A DNA stretch of 14,883 bases from an uncultured Spartobacteria bacterium (GTDB taxonomy: Bacteria > Verrucomicrobiota > Verrucomicrobiia > Chthoniobacterales > UBA6821), in contig CAIKYN010000213.1 of assembly GCA_903831635.1 (NCBI GenBank), positions 1 to 14,883 on the forward strand. Reading direction: 5' to 3'. The stretch's first letter is position 1, and every line of letters starts with the position of its first letter. A program made the position numbers and the translations under genes. The notes below the pieces were generated by a model. That model did not search any database and was not told the origin of the DNA. It saw nothing but the letters and a program-made list of their open reading frames with translations. Shown here piece by piece: positions 1 to 6,549 of this stretch.

Positions 1-2121
1 TCCTCGGCCACGGTTCAGACGATTGCGATGAACTTTCCAAATGCCGTTTTCCCCACCCCGAAGCTTCCACCCTATGTATTGTCACCCCTTTTTCCTCCGA
101 CTAATACCTTCTCAAGTGGTTTATACACAAATTCCCAAGGAGCCGTCGGCTTACAGACGACCAACGGCATCGCTGGGCATCAGTATCTTACCTTTAATGG
201 AGCCAACACGAATCCGCTCTACACGTCCAATGGAACCATTGATGACGGGGTTAGTGCGAGGTATACCATTGGCAACTCTTGGGGACAAAATCTCAATGTT
301 GGTCCCTCTGCTGCCATCCCGCAGGAGTTCGGGGTCACAACGAATGCATACAACGTATCGTGGTATACGAATGGCCTCAAATTCTCGATTCCATACACCA
401 TGGAGTCCGTGGAGGCACGTTATGGAGACCTCAGGCAGATTGCGACCCTAAGTAATGTCCCTTCTTCCTTTTTCACGACGAATCCCTTCTACGGTTATTC
501 CAACAGCGTGACGGTTAATGGATGGCCGATGTATATCCGGAATGGTTACTCCTTACAGGAGCACAGTACGTACATGAACGGTAGCATTGTCGGAACACTC
601 CTTCCCACTGACGCATCACCATCATCCAACAATTGGAACTATCTCGGCGCACCCCTAGGCAATCCTGTTTTTAATACTGCGTATAGCGTTACGTCAAATT
701 CCTTGGTCGCTACTCCGTCAGGTTTTGATTCTCAAAAGATTTTCTTCACAACGAACAGCTCAGCTAACACAACACTCCCATTCACAGTGCCGACCTGTGA
801 CTTTAAAAATGCAACGTTCCAAGCGATCTGGCAGCAGGGGGGGGACTTCGATAACGGGTACGGTTGCTTTCCTGACGGCCCCTTCATTAACAAGGTGGAT
901 GAAGGGTACGGAATGTTCAGTACAAACTGGACCTACGGACAATATTTTAATCCATATTACACAACCATGTATCAACCTTCGGGCAAGACTTTGATGTCGC
1001 CGAATAGGATGGTTCCCTCGGCAATCGTGTTCGGTTCGCTTCCCGTGGGTTTTGCACAGATGAGCAGCGTCTCCTCTCCCAGCACGAACATACTGACGAA
1101 TTCCTGGCTCACGCTTCAGTTCTCGCCGAATCCGAATGCTCCCTCCACAAACTTCCTCGCCACTCGCAATGCCGCCTCTGGATACAGCGAGGGTGGCTCC
1201 ACTGCGACCAATACGATTCCGCCCGATCATCTCCTTCTTGATTTCTTCCAGATGCCTGTGGTGGAGCCATACCCTATCAGTGATCCTTTCTCGACGGCCG
1301 GAAAGGTGAACATGAATTACTCCATAGCCCCCTTTAACTATATCACACGCAGTTCGGCGATCCGGGGTGTGATGAAGTCAGTGATGATCACAGCAATCGA
1401 TGAATCCTATGCCGGCATGTATAAGTACCCGGGTAATTTCGGCACCACAACCTATCCCGCGGGTACTAGTTACAATCAGTTGGCTACGAATTCCGCCAAT
1501 TTTTACTTCCACTATCCGATCAATCCCGTCGACACACTCGCCCAGTTCACGAATCGATTCGGGAGCAATGACCTCTTTCACTCGGCCTCGGAGATCTGTT
1601 CCATCTGGCTCTATCCGGCCCGCCAGCCTTCCTCGACTTACCCCACGAATAATCTACTTCCTTTAACCAATAGCAGTGGAACGGCGATTACGTTCACCTC
1701 TGGGAATTCGTTGGTGAAATCATGGTGGTACAGTAATCCCGGAACCACGCGTAAAGGCCTCACGGGTGATAACCTTCGAGAGCGTCCATATGGTTACCTC
1801 TATCCCCGCTTAACAACCAAATCGAACACTTACCAGATTCACTACCGTGTTCAGACACTGAAGCAAAACCAATTTGCGCACGCATCGGATGCCTATGCGA
1901 CCTGGGTCGATCCGAGTGCAGGCGGGATTACCGACAAGGTGCTCGGTGAACAGCGTGGTTCAGCCGTGATCGAGCGCTTTATTGATCCGAGCAATCCATC
2001 CATTCCTGATTTTGCTTCAGCTGTCACGAGTTCTAGTGGTGGGGCATCACTTTCCAGCACTAACTGCATGGACTCCTTCTACCAATTCCGCGTCTTCAAC
2101 GCGAAACAGTTCACGCCGTGA
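1..2121 (+). CDS. Verru_Chthon cassette protein A-like, C-terminal part (5' end outside window)
   Basis: The frame is open from base 1, so the ATG at 28 is internal and 706 residues of a longer protein are visible. The sequence is rich in Asn, Ser, Thr, Tyr and Phe, with many short NS/TN stretches. It has few charged residues and no transmembrane helix in the visible part, as expected of an exported or surface protein. It contains no catalytic motif I recognise. The stop overlaps the GTG of a prepilin-like gene (GTGA, 2118-2121), so the two are probably co-transcribed and translationally coupled. A very large protein followed by small pseudopilins is the arrangement of the Verru_Chthon cassette (proteins A to D) of Verrucomicrobiota, whose function is unknown. 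The assignment to protein A rests on size, composition and the neighbour rather than on a motif. It could instead be another large secreted protein handled by a type II/IV-pilus-like machine. Confidence 0.65.
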   Translation, partial: SSATVQTIAMNFPNAVFPTPKLPPYVLSPLFPPTNTFSSGLYTNSQGAVGLQTTNGIAGHQYLTFNGANTNPLYTSNGTIDDGVSARYTIGNSWGQNLNVGPSAAIPQEFGVTTNAYNVSWYTNGLKFSIPYTMESVEARYGDLRQIATLSNVPSSFFTTNPFYGYSNSVTVNGWPMYIRNGYSLQEHSTYMNGSIVGTLLPTDASPSSNNWNYLGAPLGNPVFNTAYSVTSNSLVATPSGFDSQKIFFTTNSSANTTLPFTVPTCDFKNATFQAIWQQGGDFDNGYGCFPDGPFINKVDEGYGMFSTNWTYGQYFNPYYTTMYQPSGKTLMSPNRMVPSAIVFGSLPVGFAQMSSVSSPSTNILTNSWLTLQFSPNPNAPSTNFLATRNAASGYSEGGSTATNTIPPDHLLLDFFQMPVVEPYPISDPFSTAGKVNMNYSIAPFNYITRSSAIRGVMKSVMITAIDESYAGMYKYPGNFGTTTYPAGTSYNQLATNSANFYFHYPINPVDTLAQFTNRFGSNDLFHSASEICSIWLYPARQPSSTYPTNNLLPLTNSSGTAITFTSGNSLVKSWWYSNPGTTRKGLTGDNLRERPYGYLYPRLTTKSNTYQIHYRVQTLKQNQFAHASDAYATWVDPSAGGITDKVLGEQRGSAVIERFIDPSNPSIPDFASAVTSSSGGASLSSTNCMDSFYQFRVFNAKQFTP

Positions 2122-2747
2122 TAAAGCCGAGATCCGCAGGTTTCAGTCTTGTTGAGCTCCTGATCGTCATCACGATCATCGTCATCATGGCCTCGTTGAT
2201 GGGGCCGACGCTGAACTCAGCACTCCGGGGAACGGCCTTGACTCAGGCCTCGGATAAGGTGATCGGAGTTCTGAGTCTGGCCCGCCAGACGGCGGTGAGC
2301 AAGGCACAGACGGTGGAGGTGAGGTTCTACAGCTACACCAACAAGGAACTCCCGGGTGATACGGGGCAAGGACATGCGATCCAAGCTTTCACGGTGGATG
2401 ATTCCGGCAACTATTCTCCCATGATGAAGACTCAAATTCTTCCCAATTCGGTGATCATCTCCGCAAGCACGAATCTCTCCACCTTGTTGAGTGCTGGAAC
2501 GAACTCCGCACCGACGAATACGATTCCCCGAGCCGGATCCAACTATACTTACGCAAGTTTCCAGTACTATCGGAGTGGATCGACCTCCCTGGCAGCCACC
2601 TCGCTTGCGACAAACATTTGGGGTGTCACCGTGGTGAATGCTTCCGATATGAATGGCGCTAATTCCAACAGCCTGCCGCTCAATTACACGACCATCGTGA
2701 TCGATCCCTACAATGGCTCACTGAAGACCTACCGACCACATCTGTAG
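2118..2747 (+). CDS. Prepilin-type N-terminal cleavage/methylation protein, Verru_Chthon cassette protein D-like
   Basis: This 209-residue protein opens with a short basic leader and a textbook type IV prepilin site: Gly8 before FSLVELLIVI, with Glu at position +5 of the mature protein. A hydrophobic helix runs to about residue 28. Prepilin peptidase would cut after Gly8 and methylate Phe9, and the mature protein would enter a pilus or pseudopilus. The region after the helix (ALRGTALTQASDKVIGVL...) is typical of GspH/FimT-like minor pseudopilins. The rest is Ser/Thr/Asn-rich, like the upstream protein. The GTG start overlaps the upstream stop by 4 bp, has no Shine-Dalgarno sequence and places the cleavage motif correctly, which supports coupling. 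Family knowledge: cassette D of Verru_Chthon is a protein of about 200 residues with this N-terminus. The pseudopilin class is certain; the cassette name is likely. Confidence 0.82.
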   Translation: MIKPRSAGFSLVELLIVITIIVIMASLMGPTLNSALRGTALTQASDKVIGVLSLARQTAVSKAQTVEVRFYSYTNKELPGDTGQGHAIQAFTVDDSGNYSPMMKTQILPNSVIISASTNLSTLLSAGTNSAPTNTIPRAGSNYTYASFQYYRSGSTSLAATSLATNIWGVTVVNASDMNGANSNSLPLNYTTIVIDPYNGSLKTYRPHL

Positions 2748-3302
2748 AGTTGTTAAGGTAAGCATTCGGCTACAAAAGGCACAAAAACCACCGGTGCTAG
2801 AAATCGTGGGGTTTCTTTATTGCTGAATGATGGAAGCTAGGCTCCATCTAATACTGAGTCGCAACGATTTGATGACGGCAGATTTTTACCACTGAGGACT
2901 TGCAGAGTTAACAGCCGAGTTTGAGAAGGGGCCGGCAGGAAGAAATTGGTATGGGGTCGATCCGCACAGCTGATCGTGCAGTGATAGAGTCGATGCTCTC
3001 GCAAGTCAACTTGCAGAGGCCTTCCATCCATCACGCTCATTAACGGATTCTTTAATCCGTCAACTCCATGCCAATGACTCCAACATGTAACATGTTTCCC
3101 CTTTGACTCTACCTTGAATCCCCCTCGGTTTTCACTCTGTGGTGTCAACTTTCCCTTTCCCTCTCTCCAATCACTTTTATCCCATTCATCCCTGTGATCC
3201 CTGGGAATCACCTGTATTTCTTGGTGCCTCTTTTAGTGAATGTGCGTTGTATGTTTTTAGACTTTTCGTTGCAGTAGCTTTCCCTTTTCATTTTCTCACC
3301 CC
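2748..3302. other. 555-bp non-coding region with several compact hairpins
   Basis: I see no convincing gene here. A 124-codon minus-strand reading frame (3211-2837) has no recognisable domain and no ribosome-binding site. The sequence holds two good inverted repeats. One, at 2996-3018, has arms CTCT+GCAAG and CTTGC+AGAG, a TCAA loop and a one-base bulge. The other, at 3043-3060, has ACGGATT and AATCCGT around CTTT. The part near 3120-3215, read on the minus strand, is made of phrases such as GGGATGAATGGGATAAAAG, which resemble low-complexity dispersed intergenic filler. The region also serves as the 5' leader of the symporter gene, so its promoter should lie in the last 100-150 bases, but I cannot pick out clear -35/-10 boxes. 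Confidence 0.6.
2784..2820 (+). terminator. Weak candidate terminator after the pseudopilin gene
   Basis: An AAACC arm (2785-2789) can pair with GGTTT (2810-2814), with imperfect pairing inside, followed by the T-rich tract CTTTATT. It lies about 40 bp after the stop codon. The stem is imperfect and the loop long, so this is only a candidate. Confidence 0.25.
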
Positions 3303-5246
3303 ATGAACACCCCATCCGTCCATCTCGGAGTGGTCGATTACTCGATCCTCGCTCTCTACGTCGTCTTCGTCATCGGTATCGGGTTCGCCTTGAAGCGGCA
3401 GATGAAGACCTCGGCCGACTTCTTCCTCTCCGGCCGCAACATCCCGGCCTGGGTGACGGGGCTTGCCTTCCTCTCTGCGAATCTCGGTGCCCTGGAACTC
3501 GTGGGCATGGCGGCCAGCGGTGCCAAATACGGCATCGCCACGTGCCATTTCTACTGGGTGGGGGCGATTCCTGCGATGATCTTCCTGGCGGTCTTCATGA
3601 TGCCTTTCTACTACGGCTCCAAGGCCCGTTCCGTTCCTGAGTATCTGAAGCTCCGCTTCGATGAGCGTGCACGTGCTTTCAACTCGGTCTCTTTTGCGGT
3701 GATGACCATCTTCGCCTCGGGAATCTCACTCAACGCACTGGCGAAGCTCCTGCACAACCTTCTCGGCTGGGAATATAATATCTCTCTGTGGGTATGCTCC
3801 TTCATCGTGCTACTCTATGTGCTTAAGGGAGGACTGACCTCTGCGATCTACACGGAGGTGCTCCAGTTCTTCATGATCGTCCTCGGTTTCGCTCCCGTGG
3901 TCTGGCTTGGACTCAGGGATGCTGGTGGATGGAGTGCTATCAAGCAGAAGCTTGCCGGGGTGGCCGTGAATCCCTCGGCCTTTAATTTGGCAGATTCCGC
4001 CTCCACGACATTCCACTCCGATGCCTGGACAAGTGCTTGGAAGCCACTACTCGGAGGCCCCTCGGCTAATCCGATGGGAATCGATCTCTTCGCGATGGTC
4101 TTCGGCCTCGGGTTCGTTCTCTCCTTCGGCTACTGGTGCACGAACTTCCTTGTTGTCCAGCGTGCGATGGCAGCCAAGGATATGAAGGCTGCGCGTAACA
4201 CGCCGCTCATCGCCGCAGTTCCCAAGATGCTCTTCCCCTTGCTTGTGATTCTCCCGGGCATGATTGCGCTGGCACTCTCTGCGACCGAGGGGAAGGGATA
4301 CCAGTTCCCGAAAGCCGTGATCGCCGAGGCAAAGATGCCGGCGGCTATCTCAGCTGTACGACAGTCTACTGCCGCTGGAGTCGATGTCGCTGCAACCTCG
4401 AAGGCGCTCTCTTCGGCGGCGGGAACCTCCTTCAATGCCGCGAAGGTGGAGGAATTGCTCAAGTCAGCACCAGGGACTTCCGATGCCCAGTTAGCCATTA
4501 GAATTCAAGATGCGGTGGTGAACGACTACGACGGGGTGATCCTCTCACTCGTAAAGCGATACTGCCCTAGCGGTCTTCTGGGTCTGGCTCTGACTGCGCT
4601 CTTGGCCTCCTTCATGTCCGGCATGGCTGGCAATGTTACCGCCTTCAACACGGTCTGGACTTACGATCTCTACCAGGCCTATATCGCCCCGGACAAAAGC
4701 GATGAGCACTACTCCTGGATGGGGCGCGTGGTGACGGTGGCCGGCATCCTTCTCTCCATTGGGGCCGCCTATTTCGCAAGCATGTGGACGAATGCCATGG
4801 ACATCATTCAGTTGGTCTTTGCCTTCGTGAATGCCCCGCTTTTCGCCACTTTCCTGCTCGGGATGTTCTGGTCGCGCACGACCGGTACTGGTGCATTCAT
4901 CGGTCTCCTTTGCGGAACGGCAGCCTCTGCCCTCTTCCATGCCTGCACGATCTCGGTGGGGAACCTTCCCGGTGTCAAAGGTGGCTACATCCACATCTTC
5001 TGGACCCTCCCCAGCGATATGGCTCAGAACTTCTGGCTTGCTAGCTTCGCCTTCACGGTCTGCTTCCTGGTCACTGTCGGCATCTCCTTGGCAACCCGAC
5101 GCACCAAGAGCGATGAAGAACTGAAAGGCCTCGTCTACTCACTGACGCCAAAGCAGACCGTCGATCAGTTTTGGTACGCACGCCCGGGTACGATCGGTAT
5201 TGTCCTGCTGATCGTCTGCGTCATCCTGAACTATATCTTCTGGTAA
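3303..5246 (+). CDS. Sodium:solute symporter, SGLT-type (SSS family)
   Basis: This 647-residue inner-membrane protein has about 13-14 hydrophobic segments. SSS/SGLT landmarks include YSILALYVVFVIGIG (13-27), an ADFFLSGRNIPAW segment (38-50), the LGALELVGMAASGAKYG region (61-77), a WCTNFLVVQRAMAAKD segment (278-293), PGMIALAL (318-325) and the core SGLLGLALTALLASFMSG (423-440) followed by TYDLY. It should import a sugar or other small organic solute with Na+. The neighbouring sugar kinases and nagA favour a hexose or aminosugar (inference). Two oddities stand out. Residues about 330-410 form an Ala/Lys/Glu-rich hydrophilic insertion in a loop, making it longer than a typical 500-600-residue member. 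The usual paired Ser of the Na2 site reads S439-G440. The ATG has no Shine-Dalgarno sequence and follows a C/T-rich leader. A small membrane protein follows 59 bp downstream. Confidence 0.9.
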   Translation: MNTPSVHLGVVDYSILALYVVFVIGIGFALKRQMKTSADFFLSGRNIPAWVTGLAFLSANLGALELVGMAASGAKYGIATCHFYWVGAIPAMIFLAVFMMPFYYGSKARSVPEYLKLRFDERARAFNSVSFAVMTIFASGISLNALAKLLHNLLGWEYNISLWVCSFIVLLYVLKGGLTSAIYTEVLQFFMIVLGFAPVVWLGLRDAGGWSAIKQKLAGVAVNPSAFNLADSASTTFHSDAWTSAWKPLLGGPSANPMGIDLFAMVFGLGFVLSFGYWCTNFLVVQRAMAAKDMKAARNTPLIAAVPKMLFPLLVILPGMIALALSATEGKGYQFPKAVIAEAKMPAAISAVRQSTAAGVDVAATSKALSSAAGTSFNAAKVEELLKSAPGTSDAQLAIRIQDAVVNDYDGVILSLVKRYCPSGLLGLALTALLASFMSGMAGNVTAFNTVWTYDLYQAYIAPDKSDEHYSWMGRVVTVAGILLSIGAAYFASMWTNAMDIIQLVFAFVNAPLFATFLLGMFWSRTTGTGAFIGLLCGTAASALFHACTISVGNLPGVKGGYIHIFWTLPSDMAQNFWLASFAFTVCFLVTVGISLATRRTKSDEELKGLVYSLTPKQTVDQFWYARPGTIGIVLLIVCVILNYIFW

Positions 5247-5305
5247 GACCTAATATCTATTTCCCTCCCAACTCCCAGCTTCCAACCCCTAACACATTAA
5301 ATTCC
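5247..5305. repeat. C/T-rich quasi-repeat spacer between symporter and small membrane protein
   Basis: The 59-bp spacer contains TCCCAACTCCCAGCTTCCAA (5266-5285) and then CCCCTAACAC. These are imperfect 6-8-base iterations of a CCAACTCC-like word. The pattern resembles the short heptamer-type repeats scattered between genes in some bacterial genomes. There is no Shine-Dalgarno sequence before the ATG at 5306. Whether it is a dispersed repeat needs a genome-wide count of the word. Confidence 0.4.
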
Positions 5306-5497
5306 ATGGGCCTCGATATTCGCTTTCCGATCGGCATGATGTTCACCCTGATCGGCCTCCTTCTGGCCGCCACGGGTATCCTGAGTCCTGAAAAGGTCTC
5401 ACTCGGCATCAATATCAACATGATCTGGGGCGCCGCACTCCTCCTGTTTGGGATCCTCATGTGGGGATCAGCACTTCGTGCTTCCCGGAAGAAGTAG
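5306..5497 (+). CDS. Small two-helix membrane protein downstream of the symporter
   Basis: This 63-residue protein starts MGLDIRFPIG. It has two hydrophobic helices, about residues 8-26 (ending near TGIL) and 39-55 (WGAALLLFGILMW), joined by a short SPEKVSLGININ loop, and ends in a basic RASRKK tail. By the positive-inside rule both ends would lie in the cytoplasm. I chose this ATG because an upstream in-frame start (5171) would overlap the symporter gene by 76 bp and add a Pro/Arg-rich extension read from the symporter's own sequence. It lies 59 bp after the symporter on the same strand, so it may be an accessory subunit, as small partner proteins are known for some SSS transporters. I do not recognise the family by name. 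The next gene converges on it after 23 bp. Confidence 0.7.
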   Translation: MGLDIRFPIGMMFTLIGLLLAATGILSPEKVSLGININMIWGAALLLFGILMWGSALRASRKK

Positions 5498-5516
5498 AAG
5501 TTCCGCTTTCTTTATC
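5486..5516 (+). terminator. Candidate terminator at the end of the symporter operon
   Basis: The arms CGGAA (5486-5490) and TTCCG (5501-5505) flank a 10-base purine-rich loop. A CTTTCTTTAT tract follows. The stem overlaps the last codons of the small membrane protein and lies in the 23-bp gap before a convergent gene. The stem is short and the T-run interrupted, so confidence is low. Confidence 0.3.
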
Positions 5517-5520
5517 GTAG

Positions 5521-6471
5521 TTATTTCTTGGTGAGCATTGCTGCTCCAAAGACTCCTGCGCTATCTCCCAAGGCAGGGCGCAGGATCGGGGTTGTGAACT
5601 GATCGTTGAACAGGTGCCGCAGGATAGCGGCTCTGGTCTCTTCTTGATAAAGAAGGTCAAGGTTTCCAACACCACCACCGATGACAATGGCGTCCGGATC
5701 GAGGATATTGATCACAGCGCCCAGGGCCATGGCGAACTTTTCCCGAAGTCTCTCCAGGGTTGCCCTGGCTGCGGGATCTCCTTTTCCAGCCAGCTCTGCG
5801 ATCGCTGGTAATCGGAGGTGAGTGAGAAATTCACTACCTGACTGTTCCCTATAAAAATGCTCCAGGGCCGGCCCCGAGATCACTGTTTCCACACATCCCG
5901 AACGCCCGCAGTAGCAGGGTGTGATCTCGCCAGGGATGGGATTGTGTCCCCACTCGCCGCAGATGCCATGTGCTCCGCTCAAGATCTTCCCGTCAATCGT
6001 TATCCCTCCGCCGACACCGGTTCCAAGGATGATTCCGAAGACGGTATGACAGCCCTTGGCTGCACCGAGCGTCGCTTCAGCCAGAGCACAGCAGTTGGCA
6101 TCGTTGGCCACGATCACATCGCACCCCAGGGTGACAGCAAGGTCTTGAGTAAGAGAGTGACCATTGAGGCAAAGGGTGTTGGAGTTACGGAGAAGTCCCG
6201 TGGATGGGACGATGACTCCGGGAGTGCCGACGCCAACCAGCTCCGGACGCTTGATTCCCGAAGCCTGCTCAAGCTGGACAATCAACTTCGAAAACTGGTC
6301 AAGGATATGATCGTACCCTTCCGACGATTCGGTGGGCACGCGTAGTCGATGCAGGGCCTTGTCGGGATGAGCTGGGTCGAGGATGGCTCCTTCGATCTTC
6401 GTGCCGCCGAGATCAAAGCCCCAGCAGTAACGTTGTTCCTTGGTAGCATTGGCGTTGAGCTCTCCGATCAT
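5521..6471 (-). CDS. ROK-family sugar kinase (Mak/NagK-like)
   Basis: This 316-residue cytoplasmic protein transfers phosphate from ATP to the 6-hydroxyl of a hexose or N-acetylhexosamine. The phosphate loop is DLGGTKIEG (20-28). ANDANC (122-127) carries the catalytic Asp124. ILGTGVGGG (148-156) lies in the nucleotide/sugar region. The zinc-binding ROK signature runs from GEWGHNPIPG (172-181) to CYCGRSGCVET (186-196), with ligands His176, Cys186, Cys188 and Cys193. INILDPDAIVIGGG (254-267) is the C-terminal ROK signature. The GEWGHNP...CYCG...GC.ET stretch is very close to E. coli Mak (manno/fructokinase), closer than to NagK, so fructose, mannose or GlcNAc are all possible substrates. It is divergent from the galactokinase-like/nagA pair and convergent with the symporter pair, in a sugar-handling neighbourhood. 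The length is normal for the family. The ATG lacks a Shine-Dalgarno sequence. Confidence 0.9.
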   Translation of the reverse strand: MIGELNANATKEQRYCWGFDLGGTKIEGAILDPAHPDKALHRLRVPTESSEGYDHILDQFSKLIVQLEQASGIKRPELVGVGTPGVIVPSTGLLRNSNTLCLNGHSLTQDLAVTLGCDVIVANDANCCALAEATLGAAKGCHTVFGIILGTGVGGGITIDGKILSGAHGICGEWGHNPIPGEITPCYCGRSGCVETVISGPALEHFYREQSGSEFLTHLRLPAIAELAGKGDPAARATLERLREKFAMALGAVINILDPDAIVIGGGVGNLDLLYQEETRAAILRHLFNDQFTTPILRPALGDSAGVFGAAMLTKK

Positions 6472-6549
6472 TCCGATAGTTTTTTACCATCAGGGAACTC
6501 CTGAAACGACGTTCAAATTCCTCAATCCATTTTTATTCCCCTCCCAACA
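6472..6549. promoter_or_regulatory. Divergent promoter region with a small inverted repeat
   Basis: This 78-bp gap separates the two divergent kinase genes and must hold both promoters unless one is leaderless. It contains the inverted repeat TCAGG-GAACT-CCTGA (6490-6504), which could be an operator or just a small hairpin. No clear -35/-10 pair is visible. The side before the ATG at 6550 is C/T-rich (TTTTTATTCCCCTCCCAACA). Confidence 0.35.

Noticed and set aside
28..30. ATG as the start of the first gene
   Set aside because: The frame is open to base 1 and nothing before it looks like a leader or ribosome site; the protein has no signal peptide here.
760..1230. 156-codon minus-strand frame inside the first gene
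   Set aside because: Antisense to a continuous 706-residue frame; no ribosome site or domain.
2837..3211. 124-codon minus-strand open frame in the gene-free stretch
   Set aside because: No recognisable domain, no ribosome site, Arg/His/Ser-heavy composition. It covers the hairpins and low-complexity words, so it looks like chance coding of intergenic sequence.
4545..4994. 149-codon minus-strand frame inside the symporter
   Set aside because: Antisense shadow of conserved transmembrane segments; Gly/His/Glu-rich product without a domain.
5171..5305. Longer N-terminus for the small membrane protein
   Set aside because: It would overlap the symporter gene by 76 bp and encode a Pro/Arg-rich segment derived from the symporter's own sequence; the ATG at 5306 begins just before the first helix.
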